This document shows positions 1 to 9,599 of a DNA stretch of 64,000 nucleotides, piece after piece. The position numbers and the translations under genes are program-made. The first letter of the stretch is position 1, and the number at the start of each line of letters is the position of its first letter. Source of the DNA: an uncultured Erythrobacter sp. (GTDB lineage: Bacteria > Pseudomonadota > Alphaproteobacteria > Sphingomonadales > Sphingomonadaceae); contig CANNCL010000001.1 in NCBI GenBank assembly GCA_947503155.1, positions 310,001 through 374,000 of the forward strand, read 5' to 3'. The notes under the pieces are model-generated. The model was not told where the DNA came from and made no database searches. It worked only from the letters and a program-made list of their open reading frames with translations.

Positions 1-1
1 T

Positions 2-931
2 TATGCCATGCCCTCCACTGCGCTCGACGAAGTGCGATCGGTGCCCGGTGTGGAATGGGCGGTTCCGCATTTGCGCGCCGCGGCGTCGGTGCGGACATCA
101 TCGGGCGATCTTGAAGGTGTGGCGATTATTGGGGTCGATGATGCGACGCTGATTGGTTTGCCAGAACGCCTGATTGAGGGCGAGAAGTCCGTCCTCTCGC
201 GCCCTGACACAGTTATCATTGATGATGGCGGCGTGATAAACCTGTTCGAAGAGGCGCAAGACCCGATAGGTCAACGGCTTGAGCTCAATGACCAAAGGGC
301 GGTCATTCGCGGGGTCGCCGATTCGATCCCTGCCTTCACCAGCCAAGTCGTGCTCTACACCAAATACAGCCAAGCATTGAATTACGTCCCGGGCACACGC
401 AACCGCCTGACATTCGTACTTGCCGGGGTCGCGGATGGTTTGAGCGCGGAGGAGGTTGCCGCGCGGATTGAAGAGCAAACCGGGCTGAAAGCGGAGACGC
501 GCGCCGAATTTGCGCAAGCCGGGGTCGATTTCATTATCCAGAACACCGGTATTCCAACCAATTTCGGTATCACCGTTGTGCTCGGCTTTGTCGTCGGGGT
601 CGCGATTGTCGGCCTCACATTCAGCCTGTTCATTCGCGACAATATAAAACAATTCGGAGCGCTAAAAGCCATTGGCGTGACCAATTCCAAAATTGTCCGC
701 ATGGTCGCGGCGCAGGCCGGATTGGTCGGGTTTGTCGGATATGCGCTGGGCATCATGGGGACGGTTTTGTTTCTTTGGAGTTTCTCAGGCAATCCGTTCT
801 TCAAGGGCTTCTATATCCCGTGGCAAATCCCGCTCATCAGCTTGGGCGCGGTCATTATCATTCTCGCGATCACGGGCTGGCTTGCGCTGCGCAGCGTGCT
901 CAACACTGAACCTGCGTCGGTGTTCCGGTGA
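2..931 (+). CDS. FtsX/MacB-type ABC exporter permease (5' truncated)
   Basis: Inner-membrane permease subunit of an ABC exporter of the DevC/MacB class. The reading frame is open to the window edge, so the N-terminus lies outside; the track's ATG at 8 is not the real start. The visible part has a MacB-like periplasmic region, then three hydrophobic segments: one at about residues 187-210, one at about 233-257 and a last one near 275-295. This is the FtsX fold with its C-terminal membrane segments. The stop overlaps the next gene (ATPase) as GTGA. With the following adaptor and outer-membrane genes it forms a complete tripartite exporter. The substrate cannot be read from sequence. Confidence 0.85.
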   Translation, partial: YAMPSTALDEVRSVPGVEWAVPHLRAAASVRTSSGDLEGVAIIGVDDATLIGLPERLIEGEKSVLSRPDTVIIDDGGVINLFEEAQDPIGQRLELNDQRAVIRGVADSIPAFTSQVVLYTKYSQALNYVPGTRNRLTFVLAGVADGLSAEEVAARIEEQTGLKAETRAEFAQAGVDFIIQNTGIPTNFGITVVLGFVVGVAIVGLTFSLFIRDNIKQFGALKAIGVTNSKIVRMVAAQAGLVGFVGYALGIMGTVLFLWSFSGNPFFKGFYIPWQIPLISLGAVIIILAITGWLALRSVLNTEPASVFR

Positions 932-1638
932 GCGGAAACGAAACCGCCATTTGCGCGCGCGGCATTGTGCGCGACTTTAAAGCCGGGCAATCGGTGATCC
1001 GCGTCTTGCACGGGATCGACACCGATATCAGGTCGGGCGAGATGACCTATGTGGTCGGAGAAAGCGGGTCCGGCAAAACCACGCTGATCTCAATAATGTG
1101 CGGTATCCTGTGGCCGACCGAGGGCGATGTGACGGTGTTTGGGACCGATATTTATCGTCTCTCGGACACCGAATTGGTCAATTTCCGTCTCAAGAACATC
1201 GGTTTCATTTTCCAACAATACAATTTGATCCCCTCGATTGATGCCGCGGCGAACGCAGCCGTTCCGCTCATCGCTCAAGGGATGGCGATTGGCCCTGCGC
1301 GCGAAAAAGCGATCGAATTGCTCGAAAAGCTCAATATCGGCGATCAGGCGAGCAAATTGCCCAATCAACTATCCGGCGGTCAGCAGCAGCGCGTCGCGAT
1401 TGCCCGGGCCTTGGTTCACGAACCGCGCCTGGTCGTCTGCGATGAGCCGACTGCCGCGCTTGATGCGAGTTCGGGCCGCCGCGTCATGGACTTGCTGCGC
1501 GAAGTTGCGGTTGCACCGGACCGCGCATGCATAATCGTTACGCATGACAACCGTATTTTCGACCTCGCAGACCGTATTTTAGTGCTGGAGGATGGGCGGA
1601 TCACCCATGACGGCACAGAGATGCCGGATGACCACTAA
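928..1638 (+). CDS. ABC exporter ATP-binding protein (DevA/LolD/MacB class)
   Basis: Cytoplasmic ATPase that powers the FtsX-type permease just upstream. The 236-residue protein has a Walker A motif (GESGSGKT, about residue 45), the signature LSGGQQQR and the Walker B run VVCDEPTAALD, so it should be active. The start is GTG and overlaps the permease stop by 4 bases, indicating translational coupling. Length and motifs fit the lipoprotein/glycolipid/macrolide exporter ATPase group. A DevA-like role is inferred from the gene order permease, ATPase, HlyD-type adaptor, TolC-type protein. Confidence 0.9.
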   Translation: MSGNETAICARGIVRDFKAGQSVIRVLHGIDTDIRSGEMTYVVGESGSGKTTLISIMCGILWPTEGDVTVFGTDIYRLSDTELVNFRLKNIGFIFQQYNLIPSIDAAANAAVPLIAQGMAIGPAREKAIELLEKLNIGDQASKLPNQLSGGQQQRVAIARALVHEPRLVVCDEPTAALDASSGRRVMDLLREVAVAPDRACIIVTHDNRIFDLADRILVLEDGRITHDGTEMPDDH

Positions 1639-1675
1639 TCGCTCTTAGACCCCTCGAAGAAACTCAGAGAACACA

Positions 1676-2677
1676 ATGTCACTCTTGCCTTCAAACATAA
1701 GCTTTTCGCGCCAAATCCTGCCGGTCCTTGCGGTCGTCGGGATCATTTTTGCGGGGTTCTATATCTTCGGTGACCTGCCCGACCGGCAAGTGAGCGAGCC
1801 AGAGCAGCAACCTGCCAAAGCCACGGGCGCGCTCGCCGATTCTGCGCGGGTCGCTGGTGCTGGGATCGTTGAGCCCGCAAGCGAGATCATCAATATCGGC
1901 TCTGCACTCTCTGGGCTGGTAACCGATTTGCGGGTTGAGCCCGGTGACCGGGTGGAAAAGGGGCAGCCCCTGTTCCAAGTCGATGGCCGCGCCGTTCGCG
2001 CGCAGCTCACAGAAGCAAGGGCCGCCATTGGCGAAGCGCGCGCGGCCATTGGTGAGGCGCAAACAGCGCGTTCAACCGCTCAGCAACAGCTTGCCTTGTA
2101 TGAAGGCCTAACGGACCCTGCTGCTGTTAGCCGTAGCGAAGTGATCCGCGCCGAGGGCGAAGCGCAGGCCGCCGCCAGCCGCCTTTCAGTGGCACGGGCG
2201 CGGCTAAACGCAGCTCAGGCACAGGCCGCTAGCGCTCAGACAGAATTGGAGCGCTTGACCGTGCGCGCGCCGATTGCCGGGGAGATATTGGCTGTCAATA
2301 TTCGGCCCGGTGAATTTGTCGCCACACAAGGCGGCGGCAATGCGGAGCCATTCATTCAAATGGGCGAGACCAACCCATTGCATGTGCGGATTGATATCGA
2401 TGAGAATGAGGCCATCCGCGTTGAACTTGGCGCGGCCGCGATTGTTTCCCCGCGCGGCGGGGCGCAGGTGCAAGTCGAAGCCACATTCGTGCGCGCCGAA
2501 CCGCAGGTCGTGCCCAAGCGTTCGCTCACCAACAGCGCCGCAGAACGGGTCGATGTCCGCGTGCTCCAATTGATATACGCCCTGCCGCAAAACGCACAGA
2601 GCGACGCGTTTCGCGTCGGCCAGCAAGTCGACGCCTTCATTCCTGCGACCGAAAACGCACCGGATGAGGGAGAATAA
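1676..2677 (+). CDS. HlyD/DevB-family periplasmic adaptor protein
   Basis: Membrane fusion protein that links the inner-membrane ABC transporter to the outer-membrane channel. The 333-residue protein has one N-terminal membrane anchor (about residues 14-32). A biotinyl-lipoyl-like half motif follows (VTDLRVEPGDRVEKGQPLF), then an Ala/Gln/Arg-rich coiled coil of about 90 residues. The second lipoyl half (TVRAPIAGEI) and a beta-barrel domain complete it. The order of parts is typical of HlyD/DevB adaptors. It starts 37 bases after the ATPase and belongs to the same operon. Confidence 0.88.
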   Translation: MSLLPSNISFSRQILPVLAVVGIIFAGFYIFGDLPDRQVSEPEQQPAKATGALADSARVAGAGIVEPASEIINIGSALSGLVTDLRVEPGDRVEKGQPLFQVDGRAVRAQLTEARAAIGEARAAIGEAQTARSTAQQQLALYEGLTDPAAVSRSEVIRAEGEAQAAASRLSVARARLNAAQAQAASAQTELERLTVRAPIAGEILAVNIRPGEFVATQGGGNAEPFIQMGETNPLHVRIDIDENEAIRVELGAAAIVSPRGGAQVQVEATFVRAEPQVVPKRSLTNSAAERVDVRVLQLIYALPQNAQSDAFRVGQQVDAFIPATENAPDEGE

Positions 2678-2681
2678 GGCG

Positions 2682-4154
2682 ATGCCCCGCTTTTCCTTTC
2701 GCGCCTTGGTGCTGGGTCTGACCCTGTCGTTAGGCGCTTGCGCCGGAGGGCCTCCGCCCGAGATTGCTACGCCTGCGCCCGAATTGTCTGACACGTTTTT
2801 CTATCAGCCTGACCGCACGACCAGAGCGGCGCTCAACATATTGCTGCCGACGGACGACATCGCCTTTTTGGAGCTGACCGGCGGCGCCCTAGCGGATGCG
2901 CCAAGCCTTGCCGAAGCGCTTGCCCGAGTGGATGCAGCCCGCGCCAATGCACGTCGCTCTGGGGCAGAGCGACTCCCGAATATCACCGCAGATGGGTCAG
3001 CGACCGGCACGCGGATCAACCCCAATCAATTCGGCGATGGAGCGGCGCAAGGGGGCTTCATAAACACAGAGCAAATCGCTTACGGCGCCAATCTCGTGGC
3101 CAGCTGGGACGCCGATCTGTTTGGGCGTTTGCGGGCACAGGAACGCGCGGCCATCGCACGGATCGATGCGGCAAATGCATCTGCGTCCGCCGTCCGCAAT
3201 GCCATGCTCGCCGAAATTGCAGGCAGCGTCGTGGATTGGCGCGTCCTAGAAGCGCGAGCAAGCGCGATTGAAAGCGACGTGAGCGCCGCAAGCCAGCTCG
3301 CCCAATTGGCATCAGCGCGCGAGGAAGCAGGCATCGCCCCCGGATTCGACCGTGTCCGCGCACAAGCGGCGGCCAGCGCCTCCCAATCTCGGCTTGCGGC
3401 ATTGGAAAGTGAGCGGGTGCGGATTGTCGGCAGGCTCGTCACCCTTACCGGACAGAGCGGCGCATTTGTTTTTGCAGCGCTGGATCAAGGAGGCCCCGCG
3501 CTTCGCCCTCGGACACCGCCAGCCAGCTTGCCATCCCAGCTTTTGGCAAACCGTGCCGATGTAGTGGCGGCGGCTTCCCAGCTCGCCGCAAGCGACGCGG
3601 ACCTCGCGGCCGCTGCACGCGCGCGTTTTCCTCGGCTTACCCTATCCGCCGTCTTGGGTATTCTGGCATTTAACCCCGGCGACCTGCTTGATGAGGATTC
3701 CATTGTTGGGACGCTGACCGCAGGTATTGCGGGGCCTCTGCTCGACTTCGGGCGGCTTGAGGCAGAGATTGATGGCGCGGCAGCGAATAAAAGAATCGCG
3801 TTTCAAGTCTATCGCGGCGCAGTGTTTCAAGCGTTAGGCGACGCCGAAGCCGCCTATGGCTTGATCGCCGCTTCCGACAATGAGGCCACGCTCGCGATAC
3901 TCGAGCGCGATCAATTGCAACGCGCCGCGAGCCTTGCCAATGATCGTTACCGCGCGGGTCTTGCCAGCTTTCTCGAAGTGCTCGAAGCGCGCCGTGCCGC
4001 CGACGCCAGCGGCGAACGCGCTGCGGCAGCAATAGGCAGGTCAGAACGCGCACGCATATTGCTTTGGCAGGCACTCGGCGGGGAGCCGATAGAAGAGAAC
4101 GCCGGGGAGCCGATAGAAGAGAACGCCGGGGAGCCAACCGAAAGTGGGGACTAA
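2682..4154 (+). CDS. Outer-membrane efflux lipoprotein, TolC/NodT family
   Basis: Outer-membrane channel of the exporter. I choose the ATG at 2682 because it directly begins a lipoprotein signal peptide with lipobox LSLGAC (Cys about residue 20). The first 6 codons of the track ORF lie upstream of it and overlap the adaptor gene. Two long helical OEP repeats rich in Ala/Arg/Glu follow, as in NodT-type efflux lipoproteins. The C-terminus ends in a tandem repeat, EPIEENAG twice plus a partial copy, encoded by a 24-bp direct repeat. Such a tail is unlikely to be part of the barrel and probably varies in length between strains. Confidence 0.87.
   Translation: MPRFSFRALVLGLTLSLGACAGGPPPEIATPAPELSDTFFYQPDRTTRAALNILLPTDDIAFLELTGGALADAPSLAEALARVDAARANARRSGAERLPNITADGSATGTRINPNQFGDGAAQGGFINTEQIAYGANLVASWDADLFGRLRAQERAAIARIDAANASASAVRNAMLAEIAGSVVDWRVLEARASAIESDVSAASQLAQLASAREEAGIAPGFDRVRAQAAASASQSRLAALESERVRIVGRLVTLTGQSGAFVFAALDQGGPALRPRTPPASLPSQLLANRADVVAAASQLAASDADLAAAARARFPRLTLSAVLGILAFNPGDLLDEDSIVGTLTAGIAGPLLDFGRLEAEIDGAAANKRIAFQVYRGAVFQALGDAEAAYGLIAASDNEATLAILERDQLQRAASLANDRYRAGLASFLEVLEARRAADASGERAAAAIGRSERARILLWQALGGEPIEENAGEPIEENAGEPTESGD
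4080..4134 (+). repeat. 24-bp in-frame tandem repeat at the 3' end of the TolC-like gene
   Basis: Two perfect copies of a 24-bp unit beginning ggggagccgatagaag, plus the first 7 bases of a third, lie at the end of the outer-membrane protein gene. They encode GEPIEENA repeats. The unit is a multiple of three, so copy-number change keeps the frame. Confidence 0.9.
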
Positions 4155-5152
4155 CCGATCACTCGTTCGATCAGCCAAAAACTCCCAGTTGCCCCAATCG
4201 CATAGCCCGCGAACCGAATGGCCGGCGTTTCAACCTTTGGCGCAGCGCGGATAAGCAGCGCAAGCGACGCCGCCAAGCCAGCAATGACAAGCAATTGGCC
4301 TGCCTCCACCCCGAGGTTGAAGGCCAGCAGAGCAATCGCAATCTCGCCTTGCGGTAAGCCGATCTCTGACAATGCGCCTGCAAAACCGAAACCGTGAAAT
4401 AGGCCGAAGCCAAAGGCCACGAGCCACGGAAATCTCCGCGTGAATGTCTGCCGCTCTGGTTCGCGCAACACCAATGCAATTTCGACCGCGAGGAAAACGA
4501 TGGAGAGCGCGATCAGTGCTTCGACTGGGCGGCTGGGCAGACCGGCATAGCCCAACGTGGTTGCAACAAGCGTGATCGAATGCGCGACCGTGAACGCCGT
4601 GGCCGCTTTCACCACCGGCCAAGGCGCCCGAACCAGCAAGACCAGCGCGATCACAAATAGCAAATGGTCCCAGCCGAACAGGATATGCTCTGCGCCAATA
4701 ATGAAATAATCTTGCAACACCTGCGCCGTGCTGGCTTCTGCGAGGATGGTCGCTGTCGGCGCAGATGCGGTTAGCCGAAAAGTCTGCACGCCCCTGTCGA
4801 GCGGTACGAAGCGAGCAATCGCGTCGGAATTGCCGATCAATCCGTTTAAGCCAAATACCTCGCCCGCCATCGCCCCATCACAGCGCAATTCAGCCCGCCC
4901 CAATAGTGCCAATGATGCCGCCCGTTGAACTGGCGGGGACAGCGTTTCACAGGCGTCTGGCAACACTGGCTGCGCATTTGGGGCAGCCGATTGCCCGCGC
5001 GTCGCCGCAACCGGCAGCTTCCATTCTATCACCCAGCGCCCTGGCTCACGCTCCGTCAATTCAATAATAGCCGGGCGCAATTCATCGGCATTGGCCGGAA
5101 CACAAAGCAATGCCAGCAACGCCGCGCATACGGCCCGCAGCGCATTCGTCAT
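4151..5152 (-). CDS. HupE/UreJ family membrane protein
   Basis: Integral membrane protein of 333 residues with a cleavable signal peptide (ends near PANADEL). An extracytoplasmic domain of roughly 130 residues follows, then a C-terminal block of about six membrane helices. The segment around IIGAEHILFGWDHLLF (about residue 150) carries the His- and Asp-rich motif typical of the HupE/UreJ_2 family. Members are proposed Ni/Co permeases, but proteins with this large N-terminal domain are not characterised. The start overlaps the stop of the PpiC-type gene by 4 bases. It converges on the TolC-like gene, overlapping by 4 bases. Confidence 0.8.
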   Translation of the reverse strand: MTNALRAVCAALLALLCVPANADELRPAIIELTEREPGRWVIEWKLPVAATRGQSAAPNAQPVLPDACETLSPPVQRAASLALLGRAELRCDGAMAGEVFGLNGLIGNSDAIARFVPLDRGVQTFRLTASAPTATILAEASTAQVLQDYFIIGAEHILFGWDHLLFVIALVLLVRAPWPVVKAATAFTVAHSITLVATTLGYAGLPSRPVEALIALSIVFLAVEIALVLREPERQTFTRRFPWLVAFGFGLFHGFGFAGALSEIGLPQGEIAIALLAFNLGVEAGQLLVIAGLAASLALLIRAAPKVETPAIRFAGYAIGATGSFWLIERVIG

Positions 5153-5931
5153 CGGTCTATCTCTATCCGGTAAGCGCTGCGCAAGACTTCGAAAGCTTTG
5201 TCCTTACGCGAAGCTATCTCCGCGCTGCGCCAATCGTTTTCGACCCGGTCTCGCACGGCTTCGAAAGAGGCAGTTTCTGTTTGCCGCTCGCGCAATTTGA
5301 CAAGATGCCAGCCAAAACCAGAAGGGACCGGTCCTTGCCAATCTTCTCCAGCATCTAGCGAGAAGACAGCGCGGGCAAAAACCTCGCCAAAGCGGCTTTG
5401 AACATCGCTCAGGGGAGAGCCATTTACCTCAGCAGGTAGGCTGATTGCCTCGCCAGAGACGTCTGCCCGCCCTAAACTTTCCTCTGCATCCGCCTGTTCT
5501 GAAAAATAGACTTGATCGAACGAAAGCAGTGTTCGTCCAGCGTAGCGTTCGGGATTGGTCTCATAGAATTCTCGCAAGATCGCCTCGCCCGGTTCCGCCG
5601 TCTCCGCAGCGGCACTGGCCGACATATCCATTTTTGCGACCATGCGCTGCCGAACCACTGCATCGCCTTGATCGAGGCCTAACCTCAAAGCTTCGCGGTA
5701 CAACACCTCATCGCGCACAAATTGCTCGATCCGCGCATCCAGTTCGGCATCGGTCGGCGCGCGGCCCATAACCCGCTCGAATGCGAGCGAAAGCTGCGCC
5801 TGATCCTGAGCGCTAACATCGATGGAACGCGAAGCGGGGTCCACGGGATCGCCCGACCATGTCAGGGCAATATAGACAATCGCGCCTAGGGCCAAAAAGT
5901 GGACGAGCGGCTCTCGGGTCCAACCGGGCAT
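5149..5931 (-). CDS. PpiC-type peptidyl-prolyl cis-trans isomerase, membrane anchored
   Basis: The start is set at the ATG at 5931 (MPGWTREPLVHFLALGA), which begins an N-terminal membrane anchor. The longer track ORF runs back into the DUF3604 gene without coding character. The 260-residue protein has a SurA/PrsA-like helical region (about 45-130), then a parvulin domain (about 135-250) with the FYETNPERYAG and GEDWQGPVPSGFGWHLVKL segments. It probably folds or presents a periplasmic partner. It sits between the DUF3604 lipoprotein gene (10-base gap) and the HupE-like gene (4-base overlap), so all three are likely co-translated. Confidence 0.85.
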   Translation of the reverse strand: MPGWTREPLVHFLALGAIVYIALTWSGDPVDPASRSIDVSAQDQAQLSLAFERVMGRAPTDAELDARIEQFVRDEVLYREALRLGLDQGDAVVRQRMVAKMDMSASAAAETAEPGEAILREFYETNPERYAGRTLLSFDQVYFSEQADAEESLGRADVSGEAISLPAEVNGSPLSDVQSRFGEVFARAVFSLDAGEDWQGPVPSGFGWHLVKLRERQTETASFEAVRDRVENDWRSAEIASRKDKAFEVLRSAYRIEIDR

Positions 5932-5941
5932 AGTCAAAGCT

Positions 5942-7867
5942 TCACCCGGCGGGTTTGAGCCAGATCGGCGATGTGTAAGCCCGCTCTTGCGCGACCGCGT
6001 CAGCCTGCGCTTCCTCTGACAATTCAATCCCAAATCGCACCGCATCGAATAGCGGCCAGCGCGGCGTAGGGATTTCCAGCACGCGGACATAATAGAATGC
6101 GCTTTGCCCGCTCACATAATCGGGGTCGCTCCACGTCGTGCGCAATTCAGCCGCACCGATCGAATTGGTGTATGTCGCATCCGCGCGGTTCACCGTGTCT
6201 CCGACCGCTGGTACCCGACCGCCAATGCGGGCGCGCGTGTCCATATCGCTCCACACGACGTCATAGATGCGCTCTTGAGTCTCACCCGATCCGTCGACCC
6301 AACCTTTGACGATCTGCACCCGGTCGAGGTTTGCGCCATCGGGATCTTTGAGAGCGCTTACGAGGAATGTTGGCGCGGTGCCTTCATCGGCAAGTTCCCC
6401 GCCCATTGGCACGCCGCGCGTATAACCGGCGCGGACCCAATCATTGTCCCAATCCTCAGCAGTGAAATCGAAGCCGCCGAAAATCCGCACGCTCATGCGC
6501 GGGCCGGTGGTTGCGTACACTTCGCGCCGGGCAAAAGCGTCAAAGATTTCCGCGCGCGTATTGCCCCGCGCCCATGCCGCCGCATAGCCGCCCGCTAAGT
6601 AGTGCCAGCTGAACCGCCCGATGCGGGTACCCATGTTTTGTTCTGTTAACGCGCGTTCTTCGTTGGCCGGTTCGTTACCAGTGTGCTTGCCCCAGAAATT
6701 GTCCTCATCTCCGGTCGCCAATGAAGTATGACTATCAGTCGCGCCGATCATGCCAAATGAGTACGGGTTCACGCCCAATTGCTGCTCAAGCGACAGCCCG
6801 CGCAGCAAAGCTGAGCGCGCGTAGGAACCTGCGAGCATTTCCGGTTCGGTTTTTTGACTTAAGGTCAGGTTGCCCAATTCCCATCCGCCGACCCCGAAAC
6901 CCGCCATTTCGTCGTTAGGAGACAGGAAGGGGTGAGTCTCGCTATCGCCCTTGATCTGCGTCACTTCGACCACGGGTTCAGCAGCCGCGCGCTTCGCAGC
7001 ATATTCCGCAGTCATAGGCGACCCATCAGGCATCGTCATTTCGAACATCATGCCGTTCGAAAGGTTTGAATTGTGAGGGATCGCCAGCACCTGACCACCA
7101 GTCGCGTCAGAGTAATTCGACATGTAATCCCACAATTGTTCCGCGGTGCTGGACAGGCCGGGGAATGGAATTGTTTGGCTGGTTCTGTCGCTGCCATCTC
7201 GGAACATGACGACCCGGTGAAGATTGTTGCCGCCCGGCATCCGGGTCCATTCAAACCCTGCAAGCGCACTGAAAGTGCCCGGCTCATTGTAGCGGTCGAG
7301 CAGGCCCAACTGAGCGTTCCAGATGTCTCTTGTTCCCTCCTCCGCGGCCTCTGGATCGCTGAGACTTTCTGGCGCCGTGCCAGCTCCGGCTGCCGTGACC
7401 AGCTCAGCGATTGCGCGCTGCGATTGCTCAGGGCTTTCATGCATCATGTCATACCAGCGCAAAACGGTCTCATCACCGATGACCCAATTCACGTACCAGC
7501 GCGGCGTATCATACAGGCGGCGGGTCGCACCCAGCGCATCAGAGTGATCAGCAATGACAAGAAAATCGAGCGGGCGTGCAAGTTGAGCCTGCGCTCCGGT
7601 CGTTGCTGTCACTTCTTCGCCCCGCGCAAACCGCAAGGCTGCCTCTGGCCCTAGGCGAGTGCCAAAGCCGAACGCATCAACCGAATTGTCCGTGTGGAGA
7701 TGAGTGTCGCCCCAATACGGGCGATCCGGAAATTCTGCGAGCTCAACCGTGTCCGTGCCATCGCCCGTTTGCACGGCGTCCAATGCAGGCTCGCTGCTAC
7801 AAGCCGCAAGGGCCATTGCCGATGCCATGATTCCCGAGGTTGCGACCGTATTCCATGGCTTGCGCAT
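5942..7867 (-). CDS. DUF3604 family lipoprotein
   Basis: 641-residue protein with a lipoprotein signal (lipobox ALAAC, Cys about residue 23). It has the DUF3604 hallmark YWGDTHLHTDNS near residue 52, a PHP-like metal-binding His cluster. Further conserved blocks are FLVIADHSD, FEWT, IPHNSN and GATDSHTS, all supplying candidate metal ligands. The fold is predicted to be a metal-dependent hydrolase of the PHP/amidohydrolase type facing the periplasm; no substrate is established for the family as far as I know. A purine-rich ribosome site (ggagagagcc) precedes the ATG. It leads the PpiC and HupE-like genes. Confidence 0.88.
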   Translation of the reverse strand: MRKPWNTVATSGIMASAMALAACSSEPALDAVQTGDGTDTVELAEFPDRPYWGDTHLHTDNSVDAFGFGTRLGPEAALRFARGEEVTATTGAQAQLARPLDFLVIADHSDALGATRRLYDTPRWYVNWVIGDETVLRWYDMMHESPEQSQRAIAELVTAAGAGTAPESLSDPEAAEEGTRDIWNAQLGLLDRYNEPGTFSALAGFEWTRMPGGNNLHRVVMFRDGSDRTSQTIPFPGLSSTAEQLWDYMSNYSDATGGQVLAIPHNSNLSNGMMFEMTMPDGSPMTAEYAAKRAAAEPVVEVTQIKGDSETHPFLSPNDEMAGFGVGGWELGNLTLSQKTEPEMLAGSYARSALLRGLSLEQQLGVNPYSFGMIGATDSHTSLATGDEDNFWGKHTGNEPANEERALTEQNMGTRIGRFSWHYLAGGYAAAWARGNTRAEIFDAFARREVYATTGPRMSVRIFGGFDFTAEDWDNDWVRAGYTRGVPMGGELADEGTAPTFLVSALKDPDGANLDRVQIVKGWVDGSGETQERIYDVVWSDMDTRARIGGRVPAVGDTVNRADATYTNSIGAAELRTTWSDPDYVSGQSAFYYVRVLEIPTPRWPLFDAVRFGIELSEEAQADAVAQERAYTSPIWLKPAG

Positions 7868-7932
7868 GGCTCTCTCCTTGTCTCTCTCACCGCGGATTGT
7901 GCCCCGGCGACTGACCGCTCGTCAAATAGAGC

Positions 7933-8385
7933 TTACCCAGAAGCCCGGCTTAGCAATGCAGAGCGTTCGCAGCGGCACACAATTTCATCGCGCTGGTTCA
8001 GCAATTCGTGCGTGAACGTGACAATCCCTGCCTCAGGGCGAGACTTGCTTTCGCGTAATTCCTTCACCTCGCTCTGCGCCCGCAAAGTGTCACCGATAAA
8101 CACAGGTTTTGGCGTCACCACTTTGTCGAAACCAAGATTGGCCACCAAAGTGCCAAGCGTGGTGTCGCCAACCGACAGACCAACAAGCAAAGCGAATGTG
8201 AAGGTGGAGTTCACCAATATCTGCCCAAATCCGCTTTCTTTGGCGGCCTCGATGTCCAGATGCAGCGGCTGCGGGTTGTGAGTCATGGTCGAAAACAACA
8301 GATTGTCGGTCTCGGTCACCGTGCGGCGAATGTCATGCTCCATCCGGTCGCCAACCTGCCACTCGTCAAAGAATTTGCCTGCCAT
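7933..8385 (-). CDS. MaoC-like hot-dog dehydratase
   Basis: 150-residue MaoC-domain protein, probably an (R)-specific enoyl-CoA or mesaconyl-type hydratase. The segment [18 protein letters not shown] (about residues 27-44) holds the Asp/His pair of the hydratase active site in this family. The gene lies 6 bases after the CaiB/AMACR-type gene on the same strand. This suggests a joint role in branched or methyl-substituted acyl-CoA metabolism. The exact substrate is not visible. Confidence 0.85.
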   Translation of the reverse strand: MAGKFFDEWQVGDRMEHDIRRTVTETDNLLFSTMTHNPQPLHLDIEAAKESGFGQILVNSTFTFALLVGLSVGDTTLGTLVANLGFDKVVTPKPVFIGDTLRAQSEVKELRESKSRPEAGIVTFTHELLNQRDEIVCRCERSALLSRASG

Positions 8386-8391
8386 CGCGCT

Positions 8392-9471
8392 CTACCCCTT
8401 CGTCCATGCGGCGACCACTTCGGCCCCGTCATTTTGGCTAGAGCGAATGGATCCCGGTGTGCGATCAAAGCGCGGCGCAGGCGCGGGCTGCCATTCGCCC
8501 TCGTGCTGCGTATAGGCACCGCGCGCTTTCATGTGCGGATGGTCGCGCGCTTCATCAATATCCAGCACCGGCGCGAAACACGCATCCGACCCTTCGAGTA
8601 GCGCGGTCCATTCTGCCTGGGGTTTGGTTTTGAACAAAGCCGCCAATCTGTCTGCGTAATCGTCCCAATTGCCAGGATTCATCTGCGCTTCGGAAAGTTC
8701 CGCCGGGGCACCCGACTTTGCGAGCAGCTCAGCATAGAATTGCGGTTCAATCGCGCCGACAGACACTTCTTTGCCGTCCGCACATTCGAAACAGCGATAG
8801 AAATGCGCCGCGCCGCTCAACATTCCTTTCCCGCGCTGCGTGGTCAGAAACGGTTTGTCACGGACACCGAAAAAGAAGCTCATCAAACTGGTCGCGCCAT
8901 CGACAATCGCCGCATCGACAACTTGGCCTTTGCCCGATTGCTCTCGCTCATAAAGCGCGGCCATGATGCCAAATGCGCAATACATTGACCCGCCGCCAAA
9001 ATCGCCGACGAGATTTTGCGGGGGTGTTGCCGTTTCTGCGGCCTTGCCAACTGCGGATAGAGCGCCAGTGATCGCGATGTAATTGATGTCATGCCCTGCA
9101 GCCTGAGCCATCGGTCCGTCCTGTCCCCAGCCGGTCATCCGGGCATAGACGAGCCGCGGATTGACAGCGAGCAATTCACTTGGCCCCAGACCCAAACGCT
9201 CCATCACGCCGGGGCGAAACCCCTCGATCAGCACGTCCGCCTTGGCCGCAGCATCGAGACAAAATGCTTTGCCTTCAGCGGTTTTGAGATCGGCGCTGGC
9301 GCGGTGCCGCGCGCGTTCGACAACAGGGTTTGAAACCCCGCCGCCCGGCCGGTCGATCCGCACCACATCCGCGCCAAGGTCAGCGAGCAACATCGCGACG
9401 TGAGGCCCCGGTCCAATCCCTGCAAACTCAATGACTTTTAGACCAGTAAGCGGCCCTGACTTCTCACTCAT
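8392..9471 (-). CDS. CaiB/BaiF family CoA enzyme, alpha-methylacyl-CoA racemase-like
   Basis: Start placed at the ATG at 9471 (MSEKSGPLTGLKVIEF), because the track ORF's 70 upstream residues are low-complexity and belong to the divergent intergenic region. The 359-residue class III CoA-transferase fold opens with VIEFAGIGPGPHVAMLLADLGADVVRID. The catalytic-type His-Asp stretch GHDINYIAITGAL follows near residue 125. Length and the GPGPH opening resemble alpha-methylacyl-CoA racemase more than formyl-CoA transferase. It is cotranscribed with the MaoC-like gene. Confidence 0.85.
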   Translation of the reverse strand: MSEKSGPLTGLKVIEFAGIGPGPHVAMLLADLGADVVRIDRPGGGVSNPVVERARHRASADLKTAEGKAFCLDAAAKADVLIEGFRPGVMERLGLGPSELLAVNPRLVYARMTGWGQDGPMAQAAGHDINYIAITGALSAVGKAAETATPPQNLVGDFGGGSMYCAFGIMAALYEREQSGKGQVVDAAIVDGATSLMSFFFGVRDKPFLTTQRGKGMLSGAAHFYRCFECADGKEVSVGAIEPQFYAELLAKSGAPAELSEAQMNPGNWDDYADRLAALFKTKPQAEWTALLEGSDACFAPVLDIDEARDHPHMKARGAYTQHEGEWQPAPAPRFDRTPGSIRSSQNDGAEVVAAWTKG

Positions 9472-9599
9472 TGCAATGTCTCCCTTGCGCGCCTCTGTGC
9501 CGATAGGACCATAGTAGAGCAAGCCCGATTGACAGTTTGCAGAGATCGGCAATAGGGCCAGCGAAGGTCTTACGCAGCACAAAGGAGCGGCGATCAAGC

